The notes under the pieces are model-generated. The model worked only from the letters and a program-made list of their open reading frames with translations, made no database searches and was not told the origin of the DNA. From positions 15,437,307 through 15,501,306 of the forward strand of contig CP099849.1 in NCBI GenBank assembly GCA_030062745.1: 64,000 nt of DNA, written 5' to 3'. Positions 25,301 to 36,500 of the stretch are shown in pieces (within the stretch, counting starts at the first letter, position 1; every line of letters starts with the position of its first letter). Made by a program: the position numbers and the translations under genes. The stretch comes from Capitulum mitella (taxonomy: Eukaryota > Arthropoda > Thecostraca > Pollicipedomorpha > Pollicipedidae).

Positions 25301-27300
25301 TGATCTGCATCCCTAGTGGTGATGCGAAATAGTCGATAGTGTTGTGTCATGTCACTATAGACCATCCGTAGCTTGAAACAAGGCCATCATGGAATTTACG
25401 TAATAACACCCCTTGACAGCCGTTTGAAAATCTGATGGTGCAAACGCGATTTTAGCGATACTTTGGGCAGCTTTGCGGTATTTACGGAGTTTTTTTTCCA
25501 CATCAGGTATACTTAACACCAACATATATTTCACCTCTTGATATTCCATGACATACCTTGAACTATCACCACTTCCCTTCGACGTATATGCAATGGTATG
25601 TTATGAATACCTTTACATCTTTTGAACACTTTTACATGCATTTCGGCTTTAACCCTCACCGGACGAGGCGTGGTGGGGGGGGGTTGCCACCCCCAGCAGT
25701 GTTCCAGGACCACGGCAATACGGCACAAGACAGCGCCGTGAAATTTGGCATAACTGAAGATATATTCATTGCGCATGATTTGAAAAAGTGGCCCCAGGTC
25801 ATTTCAGGTCACCGAGCTACGACGTCAGTACTGAAGGCTTGCAGAGCGATCTTGGCGCCATATACCGTTTTTTTTGCTGTTTTAGGGCAACAGGTATGCA
25901 TAAACGGCAGATGACTGACATGAAATCGACTCACAGTGGTAATCCATTTCCGAACAGTTCACTACATAGATCAATGGACTTTTTTCAAAGTTAAATGAAG
26001 TAAATGACCTAAGATGGCCTTTTTTAAATTTGAACGTTCACGTACTAATTCTTGGCAACGAATACGATAAGAAACGATTGTAAGCCCATTTGGCCCCGAC
26101 TGAATCGTTTGTAACCCAGGGAAATCAATTTATCGTTCTCAAGCATAAAGTTTCATCTGACCTGGAATGTCACGGGTTAACCTGACGGGGATGACTGGGG
26201 TATCGTTGGATTCCTTTGCCACACAGCTGTCGACTGTTTTTTTTTTAACGTGGCGTTAGCTCAATTCGGGGCCAAATGGCGAAGGGGTGTATACCACCTC
26301 TCCCCCTCCGTCGACCCACTCACACACACACACACGCGTGCACACGCACGCACGCACGCACACTGTGTGTGTATATATGTATGTAAGGTTGCTGCGCGTG
26401 CCTTGTTGTTGATGTTACCCACGTGGTCACCTGATTCCAAACGGAACAGTTTTGCCCGAGGCATCCAGTCGGATAACGCTGAATAATATTATGGTGTTTA
26501 CGACCCCACGACACGGCCGACCGCGACCGACCCATTCTTCCGGTCTCCGGCCAGCTGCAGGGGCCATTTCTGAGACTCGAACAAGCACCTGACACGCATC
26601 GAACTCTGTTGCCTGGCTCCTTATCCACCCGACATCAATCCCCATAGGAAGTTTTATCTCCACGCTAGTTATAGTTCGTCAAACATCGATGCAAAAACGA
26701 TATGATCTGCACCATTACTCCGTTGTATGAAATTCCTGATTCTTAGGTTTTTTGCGTTCCGTTTTCCTTTTGTACCGTGCATTTATTAACAATACTGGAA
26801 GGGTTCAGAGGAACGTTGGTTGGGCTTGGACCCTATCAGGCCTACCGAAAAGACACCCGTGGTCTGAACGTCATTGACTCGCTGTGCAACAAATGCAAAT
26901 CGTGTGCAAATCAATGCTTGTGAATAGTGCGCCACGTAGGGAGCAGGAAATCGCTTTGAACAGTTTGTTGGCTGAATGGTTTGTGGTTTACTTCGTGATG
27001 TCAACAATGGGACTTTTACAAACAGATTACTGTTGAGTCGTACGTATTGTAATGCACAAACACAGACATACGAACGTCGGCGGGCATTGTTCATTAAAAA
27101 AATAATGATCTGGGGTACGGTGGATCCTACAAACCGTTCGGCGCGCGCAAAAGGTATCGAGCGACTAGTCCGTCCTGCAGACCTTGGGCTACGACCAGGG
27201 GCAACGCAAGGTGGCATCATGGCACTGCGGTCCACGGCGAAGCTCTCAAATATGGAGCTTCCTTTGGTGCTGAGCGCCGCCAAACCGAAAGCCTCCAAGG
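22315..27300. other. Intergenic stretch without a recognised gene
   Basis: The 22930-23350 part holds two diverged copies of a ~290-bp unit (shared blocks: aaagcacaggnaagct, tttttctcagag/tttcttctccag, aaattttgtg). An AT-rich tract lies at 24550-24620. A (CA)n/(CACG)n microsatellite is at 26320-26376. Nothing coding was recognised. Confidence 0.5.
26569..26632 (-). repeat. tRNA-derived SINE head (relic)
   Basis: On the minus strand GTGGATAAGGAGCCAGG (A-box-like) precedes TGTTCGAGTCTC (B-box-like) at tRNA-like spacing. There is no intact cloverleaf, so it is a SINE relic rather than a tRNA gene. Confidence 0.4.
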
Positions 27301-27379
27301 CTGATTGATAATTGACAAAAGATTTCCCTGAAACGATCCAACACGGTCTTTTTTGCACATGCTTTGGCTCTACAGATAC

Positions 27380-28660
27380 ATAGTATCTGATAACACAGAA
27401 TCTGACAATACAATGAATCCAGGTTTAAACACTACAGATGCATATTCTAAAACTGGGCGGATGAAAGGTGTATAAACTGTGAGTAGGTCGGTCCTGGAGG
27501 CCAAAGCTCTCCTCCCATGTTGTTCCAGCATGTAAGGCCGCCGCGACGCCCGCTGAACCCAGTCATTGACGTGAACCTCACACTTCAGATTTAGACGCAG
27601 GAGATTACAGGGTGTTTTGTTTTCCAGACTCTAACCGTCGATATTTACGGCTGGTGTTGCGTTGTGCCTCGTGTGTTTGGTCTCGAGAAATCGACGCTGG
27701 AAATGCGCGTTTTGGCTATACTAATTTTCATGTCATTGGCCGTGGTCTGAGCCACAAACTGGTATAACGCTTGTCGCAGCTGTGATTCTGAGCGAAAAAC
27801 TGGAACACCCGGAATAAGATTTTCACCGTTCTTTCAAACGTTGTCGAAACGGTTTAAACAGTCGCTTATCATTCAAAGAAAACAGACTGGCAAGGATCTG
27901 GAGACTCGTGCCACTCAACAAGCGAGATTTCTCCACTCCGAGGTTTCAATGCGGCTGAATAAATAATTTCGTCGCAGGTTGACGGTCGTGCAGGTACGCA
28001 GGCGGACGGACTTTCTGTCTAGCAGGCATTGCTGCCTGCCAGAAACAAAACCTGTCATCTTTGTTTCAACAAAGCCATACACCTGTGCGCAAATCAGCTT
28101 GTTAATAAGTCTTGCATTATGTCAAAAGCTTCTCTGAAATCGACCACGCAAATTGTAGCAGAAAAGTAGCGAGAGTCAGCATTCTGTTGTTAAGGTTTTA
28201 GTTTAAGTTGCAAACTTTAAGATTAACACGCTCAACAGGTAATGTGCAGCTGATCTGTTTGACAGGTTTCTAAGATGTCGACCATCAGAAATTGGCGAAA
28301 TATGTTTCAAAGTCCCTTCGCAGATAAACAATTCTGAAATTTCAGCGGCGTAGTTGAAATGGGTCAGAGCCGAGTCCAGCTGGGCCCACTAGACTTCTTG
28401 GGTAAGGAAATGCCCCAAACGCGCTTCAAAGCTGCAGGCACACTTCCGAGTGAGAGAAACTGGTTGAACATTAACGTAAGTTGTCCTGCTAACTCGTCGA
28501 CAAAATCTTCTACTAATTTGGACGGAAGATTTCCTGGGGTTATTGCCTTGCTCGTCCTGATAGCTAGTCAATTCACGAAACACATCGTGAAGCGCTCGGC
28601 CGGGTGCCTACAACTTCCGAAGGTACGCCAGCAGCTCGCCATTGTCGAGGGGTGACAAGA
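27380..28660 (-). pseudogene. Decayed non-LTR retrotransposon (Jockey/CR1-like LINE) reverse transcriptase
   Basis: Three conserved parts of a LINE reverse transcriptase lie in the right order on the minus strand. About 28570-28370 encodes LPSKLVEDF then FNQFLSLGSVPAALKRVW and LPKK, the entry of the polymerase domain. 28121-28144 encodes VDFREAFD, catalytic motif A with its first aspartate. About 27605-27400 encodes DLLTVYTPFIRPVLEYAS, the region after the thumb. The 1.2-kb span fits one element. Stops and frame changes between the parts show it is dead. Clade assignment is by motif style only. Confidence 0.75.
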
Positions 28661-30253
28661 GCACACTCAGATTCACAAAATAATGGCTGATGTCAACGGC
28701 GTCGGCGGTAGTCAGAGCGCTCAGGCTGATACCGCTGTTGCAATTCAGCCAGCAAATCTGATATGAGCAGGACCTGCTTTTGCCTACGAATAGATTTGAC
28801 GCTTATAAGGGGCGGCGCAGCCACGAGCGATCTACCTTGGTATGCTGTTACGCAGCGCTTTGTAGCGAGGGAGCTGACTCGGAGGGATGGAGGGCTCATT
28901 ACCTATCAGCTATTGCTGTCTTAATCTGCGGTGTAGTCCAGGACTTGTCAGCTGAGTGTCGGACTAAAAAATCGGATACCTTTCCAGAAAAGGTCTTTAA
29001 AACCTCCTGCAAAACCTCTTTTAGCATTTTTACTTGGCCGTCCAGTTCAACACATGAAAAATAACTTCACAATGAAGAAAGGAATGAATCTGACTTTCTT
29101 CTGAACTTCACAGCCATATGATTTAAGGACGCGGTATATTTTGGAATTAATGCCCACGGCCAGGACATACAGCTTGACTACCTTTGTTTCTAAAGACATG
29201 TAAATGCGAAAGATCCATTTAACCCTTTTTCGGAACCTACTTTTCACAGTCCGGCGTCGCTGGAGGCATTGCCCTCCATGCGCACAAATACATACAGTTA
29301 CAGGCCTTGCAACAGAAACCAAATAACACGACGCTTTACAAATAACACGACGCTTCTGACGCATTCAAGACGGATTACCTAGAACTAATCCTTGACGTCC
29401 AATGTGCCTCAACCCACCTGTCAGCCCCCAAGAGCCGCTGCAGTGTTTGCCAGCTCACTTGTCAGTCCCCACTAGCCACTGCAGTGTCCGTCAACTCACC
29501 TGTCAGCTCCCACCAGCCGCTAGAGCGTATGTCAGTTCACCTGTCAGCCCCTACTGGCCGCTAGTGTCCGTCAGCTAGCCAGTCAGCCCCTATTGGCCGC
29601 TAGTGTCAGTTAGCTCACCTGCCAGCCACCACTGGCCTCTTCAGTATGTCAGCTCACCTGTCAGCCCTCAGTGGCCGCTGGTGTCCGTCAGCGCACCTGT
29701 CAGCCCCCAGTGGCCACTACAGTGTGCGCCGGTCTGGGCCGACGCCACGAGCCGACCAGGCAGCGGTCGCTTGGAAGGGGGGGGGGGCGGCGCGGTCATC
29801 CAGCATTGATCGACGCCAGTGAAACATTCATGCACTGTTCTGACCGGCCGGCAGGCGGGCGCAGGCCTCCGCCGCTGCGGCCGATCGCCTTCACCGGGCC
29901 ACGGCGGGTACAGCCGACCCCCACTGTCCAACACAGGACAACAGAGAAACGGGCCCTCCCCTCGCTGTTCAACACCTGACACCGGGGAAACAGGCCCTCT
30001 CGCCACTGTCAAACACAGGACACCGGGGAAACAGACCCTTCCCTAGGCCACGGTGGCTACAGTTGTTCCCTTCACTCACAGACAGAGGAAGGGATGAGAA
30101 GATAAATCTGATCGCTTTTGCCCCACGTTGGTCCCAGGTTCGAGGATCAACTGGATTGCGATTCTGCTGGTTTAGTGGTCTCAAAGAATGCTGTTTTCGT
30201 TTCGGGGAAAGACGTTGTCCAGTTCCAGCATAGTCAAAACAATGTTGCGACAT
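28661..30253. other. Intergenic region between the LINE relic and the Pescadillo 3' end
   Basis: No conserved coding segment was recognised. It contains an 18-bp tandem pair near 29318-29355 and the minisatellite at 29409-29730. Confidence 0.45.
29409..29730 (+). repeat. Degenerate ~40-bp minisatellite (cacctgtcagcccc core)
   Basis: About eight diverged units with the order gtcagctcacctgtcagccc, cantggccgctn, agtgtc are visible. Open frames here are repeat artefacts. Confidence 0.85.
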
Positions 30254-30259
30254 TTTATT
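30254..30259 (-). terminator. Polyadenylation signal of the Pescadillo gene
   Basis: AATAAA on the minus strand lies about 115 bp after the stop codon. It is the first canonical signal downstream. Confidence 0.6.
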
Positions 30260-30372
30260 TTTCGATAAATGGTGCAATGTCGAAATAAAAACATCACATC
30301 TGGATCGTCCGCAGTCCAAACAACGCCCAGAAAACAGACCACTGCTTTCTGGTCCTTCCAATGTCATCATGA

Positions 30373-30517
30373 CTACGCCAGCGCCTTCTTCTGCTGTTTC
30401 TTCAGCATTTTTGTTTTCCCCAGCATCTCCTTCTCCACAACCTGTCGCTTCTTCCTCAATAGCTTGGCCTCCTCCTGCATCAACTTTTTGCGCTTCATCA
30501 GCTTATAGAATTTATGT
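30373..30517 (-). CDS. PES1: Pescadillo exon 12 (C-terminus and stop)
   Basis: The acceptor gttcccag leaves A, completing lysine. [20 protein letters not shown] and a lysine-rich tail then run to TAG at 30373-30375. This corresponds to the basic coiled-coil C-terminus (KYLYQKIMFGKRRK of human PES1), likely a nucleolar localisation and RNA-binding tail. Confidence 0.92.
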
Positions 30518-33500
30518 CTGGGAACACACGAAAAGCCACTTATCATCCAATACCCTCGTCAAGCAGTCACGGCTGTATCCACCCTCGCCACGCAGTCAAG
30601 GCAGCCGGTACCCTCGCCAAGCAATCACGGCAGCAGCAACGTAATTCGCAGCGGAACTTGGCAAGACAATGAACTGCGCAGTGAACTCTCCACGAAACTC
30701 TGAAACATCCACAGCGGTATTCAGAAACAGCGTAACTATATGATGTCAAAGTAAACTTTAGGCAGGTCGAGTACACAGCTGTTGGCGTCATCGTATCAGT
30801 CGCAGCTTTGTACTCAAGTCACACATTCTCGGTAGTTTGGGCCATAATCCAGCCATCACAGGCATATTTCGCCACTTTTGGCGGGATGGGGAGGGGGCAT
30901 TAAATGTACCGTATCTCGAGAACGAAGGAACCAACTGCCCAATCTGGCTGATTCCAAACGACAATCGATAGCGCTGGACCATGCCGGGCAGTGTGGTCAG
31001 TGGTTCTGGGCCACTGGTGCTGTCACGGATCGGGTCCTACTCCCAAAAGCGACTCTATCCCCAAAGTCGCCCCATCACACTGGAAAGCAGACCGACTCTG
31101 ACATTTACTTGCTTTATAGTACTAAATTATGCCTCAGATAACTTGACGTTATATCTGAGTGCCACCTGAACTCAGGTCATCAAAGGTCAAGATCACGGGT
31201 CTGATCGAATTTGAAGGCCTTGCTAACGGCTCATGCAATATACGTGTTCATTGACCATTTGACTCGACATACGGCATAACCCAATATTTCCTCCTCCATG
31301 AGGATAACTACGACATGACTTTGGATAACATCGATACCTTTAGTTCCATAGGGACCAATTCATGCACAGACGGATACTAAGTTTTTTTTTTACAACGTTG
31401 CGCCCTTTAGTTACGGAGCAAAACGGCAAGAGAAAAAAACGTGGGGCCGTCTAACAGCCTCCTGCAAATAACTGGCTGTGTTATCAAACACAGATATTTT
31501 ACGCAGGCTTGGCGCGCACTGACATTTTGAATCATAGCTCCATGACCCGACCTGACATCAACCTGAAACTTGGTACGCAAGTAGGTGATCTAATTATATA
31601 CACATACATACATATATATACATATATTTCGGGTTTTGCGCACGGAAAATTGACGCCAAAATTATTGCTATGCAATCAAATTTTGACTCTTGACCTTCAC
31701 CTGACCTTATGACGTGACTTCAGCTTAACAAACATTACTTTTGTATGCTTGCTCAGTTACTTACGTATATACCCATAAGAAGTTTGAAGTTCTATCTTAA
31801 AAACTATTTTTGGTAGTCATTTTCCTTTTTACCTTCAACAGAGCCAAAAATGGCCCAAGGTGCCAACCCAAAACGCAGCTTGGCTCCGCCCCTGAGCAAA
31901 ATAAAATTACGAAATTCTGTTCCATTACATATGAAAGATAGGTACCTGGAAAAAACAAGGCAAAAAACACCAGGGCGGGTGACTCGGTCCCCTTCCCCTT
32001 GCCGGGAATACGGTTAAACATTTGTTGCAAAAGATGCAGAGTATTGTAACAAAGTGCCGTGAATAAATAACACGCGACTTCTCACTTGTCCTTTTTCTTA
32101 ATCATCCGTGCACGCATCCAGAAGTCTTCCTTGCTCTCTTTGATCTTTTCTTTTTTGTCGCTGACTTGCTGAATCTTTCCCGGCGTAACCCTCATCACGG
32201 CCTGTTGCACAACGCAAACGTGTTACTCGTTTCCGCTTCAGTAGCGATGTCATGACGATGGCGTTGTGTGTAGCTCCTTGCTCACTAAGCACACTGCTAC
32301 AGTCCGCCATGTGTGTTACACACTGGCCCCCGACAGTCCGCATGAAAACGAGCCCCAAAGGTCAGACGTATTATAACACGACCATCCGACGCCCTCCTGC
32401 AACAACTTGGCGACAAACCACGCTCATATGCCATCACATGACTAGTGCGAGCTCCAGTTCCACCTGTCAGGCCACTGTTCTGACGTACTGGATGTCGTCG
32501 GTGGAGGCACGGTGGCTGACGGGTACAGTGCAGTCGGTGACAGGCCGCCCCACGTGGCACGGTCTGCTATCTCCCGAACCATCTGGCCGGGCATTATCGA
32601 CCGCGGAAGGCGGCCCGCGCCGGGGACAGCCAGGCACCACCGTCACACGCCGTCACGTATCGGCGGCAGTCACCCGCCACCGCCACACGCCGTCACGTAT
32701 CGGCGGCAGTCACCCGCCACCGTCACACGCCGTCACGTATCGGCGGCAGTCACCCGCCACCGTTACACGCCGTCACGTGTCGGCGGCAGTCACCCGCCGC
32801 CGTCACACGCCGTCACGTATCGGCGGCAGTCACCCGCCACCGTTACACACTGTCACGTATCGGCGGCAGTCACCCGCCACCGTCACACACTGTCACGTAT
32901 CGGCGGCAGTCACCCGCCACCGTCAGACGCCGTCACGTATCGGCCGCAGTCACACGCCGTCACATGTCGACGACAGCCACACGTCGCCGTCACACAACAA
33001 CGTCACACACCACCGTCACACACTATCGCACATCGGGGGACAGTCACGCACCACCGTCATACACTGTCACGTATCGGGGACATTCACACAGCACCGTCAC
33101 ATATCGGAGACAGTCAGGCGTCACTGTAAGAGGATCTGGGATCCTAAGGGCGCTGTTGGCAGAATGTCACCATTCGGTCCAAGTAGGATCTGAAGAAATA
33201 CTTTGGCAAAATGTTACCATACGACTAGGATCTGAAACAGGGGCATAGGAGCATCCAGAAAAAGAGGGGGACAAGGGCGTTTTTTCCATGGGGCTAATAT
33301 GAAATTTCCCAAAGGGTGGGTGAGTCGCGGCTCCCCGCCCCCCCCGCCCCCTCACCCTCCCCGTTCCCATGCCCATGATCTGAAGATTTTTTAGCAAAAC
33401 TTTGCAAATGATCCAGGATCTCAAGGGATCTTTCGACACAGTGCAGACTTAAGATTTGAGATCTGAAAGGATCTGTCAACAAAACATAGGCTTGGCAGCA

Positions 33501-36500
33501 TACTTTTTATATGAAAATCCTGCAGTTTTAATTTTATATATCATTCATTCAAGCTGAACGACAACTGGTTAACATCTACAACAAACTTTCGATGGTGACC
33601 ATAATTTCACATGCCCTGCTGGCCAAGAACACGTGGAATGGTGTACTGAACCACTCAATACACAATAACACATTGTTCTACTTGAGCTCAGTTCTGTCAT
33701 GAAATAAAATGTGCGCCATGGTGCTGGTCAGCATACATGCTTGGGAATAAAACATACTTTGAAATTCTTCACGAAGATCAGTTGCCACAATATTAAAACC
33801 ATGTGTGCGGGTCACAGTATAGTACCACGTTTTTTACCGTGTCTCTTTTTTTTTTAGTAGAAATCACATCACGAGTTGGGTGAATAACGACGCGGCAGAC
33901 TAGCACTGGCAAGGCCATTGTTCACCACCCAAAGCTGTACTCCACGTGTCAATGACTCAAATGGTTAAATGCCGGTGCTGATCTTACTGGATCACCTGCC
34001 ACCGGCTTTTAGTTTCGATCTCGGTGTGATCCAAATCAGCCGATCGGATTACTAGCAGAATAATGTAGCAGAATGGAATACCGCCACTGACAATCCGCAT
34101 CTGCACTCCCTCCTTGAAACCGATGCATTATCAGTCCGTCAGAAAACATCCTTTTTTCCTAAGCCTTTGAAAGAAAACAAACTAAAATGCCAGCCTCAAA
34201 GACGGCGGCGCTTACAACGGCCAGTGGCGACAGACCTCTTGTTCATAAGTTACGTTTCGACCATTGCAAAATAGAGCAATACATACACATACATTTGTGT
34301 GTAGATATTTACAGACATCAAATTTGCCTAGTTTGACACATTTTCCGTTGGGGTCGCTGAATCCACGTATGAACTCTAATAAGAACCAATGATGAACGGC
34401 AAGGTTCTTGATCTAACACATCTTCAGCTACTTATACTGCCGTAGTGTGCTGTGAAATTGCTCACCGGAGCAACAGATTGTTTTTTATTCAGTCTGGTTC
34501 GTATGATCACTGAGTGCGCCAATATGTTTGCGTAAAACTGATGGAAAGAGCCTTCTGCGCGACTTTAAATTACTTAAATTGTTACGGACCGATAAATGTG
34601 CTGTGGAACAGCTCATACGGGAGACCAAATGTTTTTTTTTCTCCTTGTTCAGTTTGGATTGCATAAGCATTCAGTGCACTACTATTTGTGTGAAACTGGT
34701 GGAAATACCCTTCTGCGTGGGCTTAAATAGGTAACAACGACCTGTGGAGCGGGAGATGTGATTACTCTTTAGTCACTACCTTGGACTGGTATGAACTGTA
34801 GTCTCCCGGCTGGAACAGAGTCTCGTTCTGGTCAGATGCGTACACCTGGATACCAAAGCAAGTTAGTCACCACTGACAGAAGTGGGAGTTGGGGTATTTA
34901 CAGTTTTGCGGAGTGGTTAAGACGAGCTGCTGGTGAAAGAATCTTTCGGACTATCGTCTTCGTCTCGTGTGATATCTACACAACGTTCCGGCCGGTTAGC
35001 ACTCTGGGCCGCGTCCGGCGTTAATTTGTCACACGTCGACTGGTCCCGAAAAACACCGCTTTCTTTCTTATGTGTCATGTGTGTGTCACAACTTCGAATG
35101 CCTCGCGACTTGGAATTCGAACCGAGATCCCTCTGGTTCGGAGTCCAGCATGTTAACCACTGCGCCACTGAAGAAAAGGCCGAATCGCTGCGCAAATAAT
35201 ACCGCACAATACCTCCGTCCATGGCTAACTATTTTTGGGGTGCATTTATTTTTTTTTCATGTTTCATTGGGGATAAAATTCGCCCATGTGTGTTACATTT
35301 GCCTGCAATGTGAAGGCAGAACCGCAGATACCATACCCTTAATAACCCCTCCTACGCATTATGTGTCATGTATATCCAGACCTTGCATTCAAAGCATGAA
35401 GTGACATTTTGACAAAACCAGCACGAAATCCAGATTCCTGGGCTCTGAATCTTTTGACAAAGTAAATACCGCAGATGTTGGATTCGCAGGGATTTTTCAA
35501 CAAAGCATAAACTTTGGACCTAGCATACGAAGGATCTTTGACAGTGTGACTCAGGGTCTAAGGTCTGGAAGGGATCGTTTGAAAAAAAATGCAGGCTTGG
35601 GATCTGGGATCTGAAGGGATCTTGCAACAAAACTGGCACATAAGATCATGGATAGTGAAGCGTCTAAGATCCCATACTCCTAGATACAGATCCCGCATCC
35701 ATACTTTCCAGATCCTGGCACATATCTGGCCTGACTAAATTGTCCCTGGTAATATCCTGACTGTGCAGACATATATGGCCTTCAATGCGCCAAATCGCGG
35801 CCAGGGCACAGATTGCTCGTAAGGACACAGGACCGCAAACACACTAAATAACGAGCACGGCTCAGAACGGACACGGGCCCTGCTCTCAACGCCGGTCGAC
35901 ATACGGCAGCGCCTGTACGGCCAGTGGTACTGCACAGCACCCACCTTTGCTGGCTTCTCTGACGGGCCGTCCTCCGTCTGTCCGTGGTCGCCGTCGTCCC
36001 GCTCCTTCCGGTCGGCGGCCTGGTCCTCGGCCGACTCCAGCTGGTCCCCATCGGAGTCCGACTCCTCGTCCACGGTGCCCCTGTTCTCCGGTGCTTGTTC
36101 GGCCTCCTGCAGCTGATCTGGTGTACAACGCCCGGCCACCCGTCACAAGGCTAAACGTGACAGCGGCCAGTCAGCAGGCACGTGTGGCAGCGGTCAGTCC
36201 GGAGGACACGTGTGAGAGGGGTCAGTCAGGACAAATGAGAGATTAAACTGTCAGGAAACGTGAGACAGCCGACTGCCAGGGGGACACGAGTGACAGAAGA
36301 CCGTCAGGACACTGTGACGGCAGACTGTCAGGACACGTGTGACAGCAGACTGTCAGGACACGTGTGACGGCAGACTGTCAGGACACGAGTGACAGAAGAC
36401 TGTCAGGACACGTGTGACAGCAGACTGTCGGGACACGTGTGACAGCAGACTGTCAGGACACGTGTGACGGCAGACTGTCAGAACACGTGTGACAACAGAC

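Larger units (their letters stand above)
32202..35944 (-). other. Pescadillo intron 10
   Basis: This repeat-rich 3.7-kb intron carries a 40-bp minisatellite, two GATC-rich degenerate arrays and SINE relics, all listed separately. Confidence 0.55.

Noticed and set aside
26786..27358. 190-codon minus-strand frame next to the LINE relic
   Set aside because: No LINE or host motif in this frame; similarity to reverse transcriptase begins only beyond 27380.
32080..32090. Apparent Pescadillo stop codon after exon 11
   Set aside because: The TGA lies within the gtgagaag donor. Exon 12 continues the conserved C-terminus in phase.
32252..33193. 313-codon plus-strand frame rich in His/Thr/Arg
   Set aside because: It lies over the 40-bp minisatellite in a Pescadillo intron and is open in overlapping frames; antisense to exon 11 at its start.
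35105..35170. A functional tRNA-Arg gene
   Set aside because: A and B boxes and an anticodon-like loop are present, but acceptor and D stems do not close and a SINE-like body follows.
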